Source of the DNA: Helicobacter_D ganmani
GTDB taxonomy: Bacteria > Campylobacterota > Campylobacteria > Campylobacterales > Helicobacteraceae
Assembly (NCBI RefSeq): GCF_965138225.1
Contig: NZ_CBCSAX010000014.1
Length of the DNA stretch: 57,804 nucleotides
Strand: one strand, 5' to 3'
Shown here: positions 54,038 through 57,804 of the stretch, one piece after another
Layout of the letters: each line of letters starts with the position of its first letter
Numbering within the stretch: the stretch's first letter is position 1
Notes under the pieces: generated by a model
What the model saw: only the letters and a program-made list of their open reading frames with translations
Told to the model about the DNA's origin: nothing
Databases searched by the model: none
Made by a program: the position numbers and the translations under genes

Positions 54038-54502
54038 TTATACCTTTTTCTCTGTGTTATCTACTACCATTGCTTTTAACTCCGCTTCAGCGACTAATTT
54101 TTCTTCCACATAGGCATAGCCTTGCAATACCCAAATTCCACCTTTATGCTTCAAAACCTCTAATTTATAAGTTAATTTATCGCCCGGAATTACGGGACTT
54201 CTAAACTTTGCCTTATCAATGCTCATAAAATAAACAATTTTATCGCCTGTATTTTGCGCATTGTCTCCAAACATACTCACAAATGCCAACACGCCACCCG
54301 CCTGTGCCATTCCCTCAATGATATAAACACCGGGATAAATAGGTTGTGTAGGAAAATGCCCATTAAAAATTTTTTCATTGATTGTAATATTTTTATATGC
54401 CTCAATCTTTTCATTAGGCGTCATAGAAACAATCCTATCTACGAGCAACAAAGGATAGCGATGCGGTAGAATCTCACGAATTTTTTGCACATCATAAATC
54501 AT
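54038..54502 (-). CDS. fabZ: 3-hydroxyacyl-ACP dehydratase FabZ
   Basis: A 154-residue hot-dog fold dehydratase of type II fatty acid synthesis. Signature: LPHRYPLLLVDRI and GHFPTQPIYPGVYIIEGMAQ, with the catalytic His and Glu. Upstream of lpxA, it supplies and competes for the same hydroxyacyl-ACP pool. Confidence 0.96.
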   Translation of the reverse strand: MIYDVQKIREILPHRYPLLLVDRIVSMTPNEKIEAYKNITINEKIFNGHFPTQPIYPGVYIIEGMAQAGGVLAFVSMFGDNAQNTGDKIVYFMSIDKAKFRSPVIPGDKLTYKLEVLKHKGGIWVLQGYAYVEEKLVAEAELKAMVVDNTEKKV

Positions 54503-54551
54503 TCAAAATCCTTAAAAACTAAAATTAAATTTTAACATAATTTTCATTTGA

Positions 54552-55937
54552 TTATAATGCCATTTTACCCGGATTTAAAATATTATTAGGGTCAAAGGCT
54601 TTTTTAACCGCCTTGAATAGCTCCATTTCCTCTTTAGAAAATGCAAGATGCATAAAAGGTGCTTTTGAGATTCCAATTCCGTGTTCTCCGCTAAGTGTGC
54701 CACCTAGTTCTACTGCTATTTTAAAAATCTCTTCAATGGCTTTATGCCCTTTCTCTAGTTCTTCTTGCTTACTGCCATCTACCATTACATTTGTATGCAC
54801 ATTTCCATCGCCTGTATGTCCAAAGCAGGGAATCACAACATTATATTTCTTTGAAACTTCTGCGATTCTTTCTAGTAATTCAGGTAGTTTAGAGCGCGGA
54901 ACTGTAATGTCTTCATTTAATTTTTTACTTCCATAAATGGTAATGCTAGGACTTGCGTTTTTGCGAGCAAACCATAAATCAGCCGCCTCTTGCTCATTGT
55001 TTGCTTTCACAAACTCACTCGCTCCATTTTCAAAAAACTTTTCCTCTATTTTGCAGATTTGATAATCAATCTCTTCGGGCAAATTTCCATCTACTTCAGT
55101 AATCAAAATCGCCCCTGCTTCTTTTGGCAAACCTTTGTGAAATTTCTCCTCTACCGCCCTAATACTAAGATTATCCAAAAACTCCATTGCCACAGGTGAG
55201 ATTCCACTTGCCATTGTTTTATACACCGCATTCATCGCAGATTGAATACTTGGAAAAACCCCCATTGCACTTTGTTTATATTTTGGCTTACTAAGTAACT
55301 TTAAAGTAATCTCTGTAATGACAGCTAATGTTCCCTCACTCGCAATAAGAATCCCTGCAACATTGTAACCTGCAACATCTTTGATTGTCTTTTTTCCTGC
55401 GCGGATAATATCTCCATTTGGCAACACCGCACGCAATGCCATCACAAAGTCTTTTGTAATTCCATATTTTGCTGCACGCATTCCTCCTGCATTTTCACTG
55501 ACATTTCCCCCCAAAGTAGAATAATGCTCACTCGCAGGATCTGGTGGATAAAACAATCCAACTGCTTCCACTGCTTTTTGTAATTGCATATTTACTACAC
55601 CGGGTTGCACGCGTGCTACCATATTTTCCATATCAATCTCTAAAATTTGATTCATATGTTTCTCTAGCGCCAAAATCACTCCACCCTGCACCGCAAGTGC
55701 TCCACCTGTAAATCCACTTCCCGCACCTCTTGGAATAATCGGGATTAAATGCTCATTGCAATATTTTAGCACACGGCTGACTTCTTCTTCATTGTGCGGA
55801 AAAACAACGCATTCAGGATACTTTCTTTCTTTTGTTGCATCATAGCAATAAGCACTCAAATGCGCTTTATCACTGAAACATTCACCCTCACCTACAATGG
55901 TTTTTAAGTCCTTGATATTTTGTTCTGTCATCATCAA
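54552..55937 (-). CDS. glcD: FAD-linked oxidase, GlcD/lactate dehydrogenase type
   Basis: A 461-residue FAD protein of the GlcD/D-lactate dehydrogenase family. The FAD-binding PCMH domain has IIPRGAGSGFTGGALA and GGNVSENAGGMRAAKYG; the C-terminal domain has CFGHTGDGNVHTNVM and GEHGIG. It oxidises a 2-hydroxy acid, glycolate or D-lactate, into the respiratory chain. Its neighbour is the pgbA-like gene, as HP0509-HP0508. Confidence 0.9.
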   Translation of the reverse strand: MMMTEQNIKDLKTIVGEGECFSDKAHLSAYCYDATKERKYPECVVFPHNEEEVSRVLKYCNEHLIPIIPRGAGSGFTGGALAVQGGVILALEKHMNQILEIDMENMVARVQPGVVNMQLQKAVEAVGLFYPPDPASEHYSTLGGNVSENAGGMRAAKYGITKDFVMALRAVLPNGDIIRAGKKTIKDVAGYNVAGILIASEGTLAVITEITLKLLSKPKYKQSAMGVFPSIQSAMNAVYKTMASGISPVAMEFLDNLSIRAVEEKFHKGLPKEAGAILITEVDGNLPEEIDYQICKIEEKFFENGASEFVKANNEQEAADLWFARKNASPSITIYGSKKLNEDITVPRSKLPELLERIAEVSKKYNVVIPCFGHTGDGNVHTNVMVDGSKQEELEKGHKAIEEIFKIAVELGGTLSGEHGIGISKAPFMHLAFSKEEMELFKAVKKAFDPNNILNPGKMAL

Positions 55938-55940
55938 TCC

Positions 55941-56771
55941 TCAAAAAATATCTTTTATACCATCAAGAAAATAATTTGTAATTCTTCCAAAAAATGTTGC
56001 GTCTTCGTCACGAATCTCACCTTTAACTAAAGCGTCAAAATATATATAATAGTCTTGTGTTTTAGCATCATTAAAAAGATAAGAAAACCATTCTTGATTA
56101 CCTCTTCCAATGCGTGAGAAAAATGGTAACATACGCTCCTCTACCGGTGCGCGTCCCGTAATGTAGTCTTTTTTAATCATACGAAAAGTCTGGCAATCCA
56201 ACGCTTGCCCCTCATTGAGATTCACCATATATACAATTCCCGCAGCATATTGCGTGCAGATTTTGCGGAAATCTCCCCTCACAGGCGCGGTATGTCCTAC
56301 ATCCATTAAATAAGCCGCAAACAAATCAGGGTGCAACCAAGTAATCTCTGGATAGGCGGCTTTAATTTTTTCATAAATATCTTGCGTTGGTGCAATCAAA
56401 AATGCTCTGTCGTTAAAACTACGAAAAATCACTTCATCATTCTTTTGTGGCGTCAAAGTAGGTGTTGGAAAGGCACTTTGCTCTAATCCCACAAAAGGTT
56501 CAAAGGCTATCTTTGCCCGATTGTCTTGAATCTCTATTACTGCAGCTTTTGCCACGATTCCAGAATGTTCTCTATCAAACCAACGAATAATCTCTCCACT
56601 TTCCCCAACTTTTAAATCAAATGCCGGCACATACGCATAATGTGCGGAATCCTTATCAAGTGCAATAATTGGAACAATGATTTTGTTGCCAAAAGGAGAA
56701 GCTAACGAAAAAGTACCAAAAAAAGAGAATACAACCAAATATTTTAGAAGTTTTAAATATTTCATAAACAA
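55941..56771 (-). CDS. PgbA N-terminal-domain secreted protein
   Basis: A 276-residue exported protein (signal LKYLVVFSFFGTFSLA). The rest resembles the N-terminal domain of H. pylori plasminogen-binding protein PgbA: IVPIIALDKDSAHYAYVPAFDLKVG..., GIVAKAAVIEIQDNRAK, QSAFPTPTLTPQKNDEVIF. H. pylori PgbA is about 450 residues with a lysine-rich C-terminal region that binds plasminogen; that part is missing here, so plasminogen binding should not be assumed. Promoter lies between two perfect palindromes; three bases before glcD. Confidence 0.8.
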   Translation of the reverse strand: MFMKYLKLLKYLVVFSFFGTFSLASPFGNKIIVPIIALDKDSAHYAYVPAFDLKVGESGEIIRWFDREHSGIVAKAAVIEIQDNRAKIAFEPFVGLEQSAFPTPTLTPQKNDEVIFRSFNDRAFLIAPTQDIYEKIKAAYPEITWLHPDLFAAYLMDVGHTAPVRGDFRKICTQYAAGIVYMVNLNEGQALDCQTFRMIKKDYITGRAPVEERMLPFFSRIGRGNQEWFSYLFNDAKTQDYYIYFDALVKGEIRDEDATFFGRITNYFLDGIKDIF

Positions 56772-56784
56772 ATAAGCCTTAGTC

Positions 56785-56816
56785 TTCAGAAATTTTTAAT
56801 ATTAAAAATTTCTGAA
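56785..56816. promoter_or_regulatory. 32-bp perfect palindrome downstream of the pgbA-like -10
   Basis: Half site TTCAGAAATTTTTAAT followed by its exact reverse complement, with no spacer. It covers the probable transcription start and leader of the pgbA-like gene. It may be a repressor operator or a 5' mRNA hairpin. Confidence 0.7.
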
Positions 56817-56822
56817 ATTATA
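56817..56822 (-). promoter_or_regulatory. -10 element of the pgbA-like gene
   Basis: TATAAT on minus, immediately upstream of the 32-bp palindrome and about 45 bases before the ATG. Transcription would start inside the palindrome. Confidence 0.55.
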
Positions 56823-56844
56823 TTTTATTTTTGCTTAAAGCCTA

Positions 56845-56877
56845 GCAAGATTTTATATATTTTATATAAAATCTTGC
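56845..56877. promoter_or_regulatory. 15-bp inverted repeat upstream of the pgbA-like -10
   Basis: GCAAGATTTTATATA (56845-56859) and TATATAAAATCTTGC (56863-56877) around TTT. It sits about 22 bases upstream of the -10 element, where an activator or a divergent-promoter regulator could bind. Confidence 0.65.
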
Positions 56878-56998
56878 AAATTTTTATCCCGAAATTTCAC
56901 AACAATGTAAAAAGTTGGAATCCTTTTTGCTTTAAAATTTTCAATTTTGACAATATTTCAAACTTTGACTTTAAAATAAGAAAGGATTTTGTTTCACA

Positions 56999-57577
56999 AT
57001 GGTCATCAATCAAAACTTAAACTCCCTAGGTGGAATTTATAATGAAGCGAATCGTCTCTTAAACGAAAATGTACAATCCACAAACAAAGCACAGAATAAA
57101 GAATTGCAACAACAGAATCAAGAGATCTTTAGCAGTGAGAGAATCACTTATGGAATGATTAGTTTGGAGCTTATGAGCGATGAACAATATCAAGCTTTTG
57201 AAAGAGTAACTGCGGGTATGTCTCCCAATGAAAAAATTTCTGTCGCGCAAATGCTCACAAGAGCCGGTAATTTAAGCGCAAGCGTAGAGCGCATAGAGCA
57301 ACGCGAAAAAGAATCTCAAGATTCCAATCCAGAGAAAAAAGAAGAAGAACTCGGATTTTTAGGTATTACACAAGATGGTTGGCAAGAAGTTGCAAAAGAA
57401 TTTCAAGACAATTTAAACCACTTGCAAGGGCTCTATACCAAGAATTATACCAAGAATCCCACAAGCAACTATAATGATATTTTGCGCAAAAATACAGAAG
57501 CCAAAACACAACGCATTTTAAGGGAATTTAGCCACGCAATTTATAGCGGTAATGTGCAAATTGATACGATAAGCTAA
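56999..57577 (+). CDS. Uncharacterised coiled, Gln/Glu-rich protein
   Basis: A 192-residue soluble protein without signal peptide or membrane helix, starting after AAAGGATTTTG. Residues 1-40 (INQNLNSLGGIYNEANRLL...) and the segment ERIEQREKESQDSNPEKKEEEL look helical and charged; SVAQMLTRAGNL recurs in some flagellar-associated proteins, but I do not recognise the family. Divergent from pgbA-like; perhaps regulated by the same palindromes. The N-terminal G-x-x-Y-N pattern is only weakly suggestive of flagellar proteins. Confidence 0.7.
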   Translation: MVINQNLNSLGGIYNEANRLLNENVQSTNKAQNKELQQQNQEIFSSERITYGMISLELMSDEQYQAFERVTAGMSPNEKISVAQMLTRAGNLSASVERIEQREKESQDSNPEKKEEELGFLGITQDGWQEVAKEFQDNLNHLQGLYTKNYTKNPTSNYNDILRKNTEAKTQRILREFSHAIYSGNVQIDTIS

Positions 57578-57804
57578 GAGAATATCTCCCCGCTGCACTC
57601 TTGTGATTTTGCATTCTATCCTTGTGGAATTAATTTATAGAATCGTGACAATCTACAATACAGAATCTCATTTTAAATTTTAGGGATTCCATTGTAAAGG
57701 CTAAGTTTTGCAAGGTTATAGATTTTCAAATGTGGGCGTGGAAAGCAACTCACCCAAACCTATACAATCACTTCGTAATGTGCGCTTCACTTTGTTTGCA
57801 ATGA
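57578..57804. other. Intergenic tail with dispersed repeat
   Basis: Contains a third relative of the SDR-flanking repeat (57649-57700: CAATCTACAATACAGAATCTC... ending CCATTGTAAAGGC). The following bases (GCAAGGTTATAGATTT and CACTTCG) again resemble the other copies. No gene visible. Confidence 0.6.

Noticed and set aside
1..57804. CRISPR arrays, insertion sequences, prophage, rRNA, tmRNA or riboswitches
   Set aside because: None found: no regular spaced repeats, no transposase, integrase or phage structural genes, no recognisable rRNA or structured leader.

Overview
The window is a stretch of bacterial chromosome, AT-rich, with dense co-oriented gene blocks, overlapping starts and stops, and no insertion sequence, prophage or CRISPR array that I can see. 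Gene content and order point to a Helicobacter, most likely an enterohepatic or H. pullorum/H. canadensis-like species rather than H. pylori. Blocks that match the H. pylori order as I remember it are valS-fliW, prmC-M48 protease, pbp2-membrane protein-engB-lptA-lptC-kdsC-rlpA-mltD, HP0268-miaB-DUF374, surA-like-ftsA-ftsZ, mreC-mreB-clpX-lpxA-fabZ and pgbA-glcD. Differences from H. pylori include a hisB gene between kdsC and rlpA and NifU/NifS-type Fe-S assembly in a different neighbourhood. Species assignment is inference; the gene calls rest on motifs read in the translated frames.

Layout. 1-3.1 kb: the 5' part of a phase-variable glycosyltransferase-like gene, gatB, and a four-tRNA operon (Gly, Leu, Cys, Ser), all on minus. 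3.2-7.3 kb (plus): DUF3298 protein, thioredoxin lipoprotein, ftsY, radA. 7.4-11.3 kb (minus): an SDR gene with a nonsense codon between direct repeats, prmC, M48 protease, secreted esterase. 11.5-16.4 kb (plus): divergent mreB paralogue-pgeF-kdsB, then nifS-nifU. 16.6-22.1 kb (minus): SGNH protein and phase-variable MBOAT acyltransferase, then valS. 22.2-24.7 kb (plus): fliW and a UvrD-type helicase. 25.0-38.1 kb (minus): uppS, a conserved unknown, coaBC, then the large envelope block (pbp2 to mltD) and the HP0268-miaB block. 38.3-45.3 kb (plus): nusA, surA-like, ftsA, ftsZ, TSUP transporter, deoxyinosine glycosylase, tRNA-Met, tRNA-Arg. 45.3-46.3 kb (plus): phase-variable radical SAM gene. 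46.4-56.8 kb (minus): xseA, pycB, mreC, mreB, clpX, lpxA, fabZ, glcD, pgbA-like. 57.0-57.6 kb (plus): an unknown protein.

How the parts fit. Much of the window builds the cell envelope: LPS (lpxA, kdsB, kdsC, lptA, lptC), membrane and wall precursors (fabZ, uppS), elongation (pbp2, mreB, mreC, rlpA, mltD) and division (ftsA, ftsZ). On top of this sit three genes switched by poly-G tracts (glycosyltransferase-like, MBOAT, radical SAM), all plausible surface-modification functions. The sequence downstream of each tract is similar (CAAAA, then related words), which suggests a switch segment that has been copied between genes.

The least explained features are: the shared poly-G switch context; a second MreB whose residues at the usual catalytic positions are changed; two long perfect palindromes bracketing the pgbA-like promoter; two operator-like repeats upstream of pycB; a 14-bp perfect hairpin abutting the ribosome-binding site of the TSUP gene; and a family of short intergenic repeats, one copy of which supplies the C-terminal codons of xseA and another of which is nested in a direct repeat beside the broken SDR gene.
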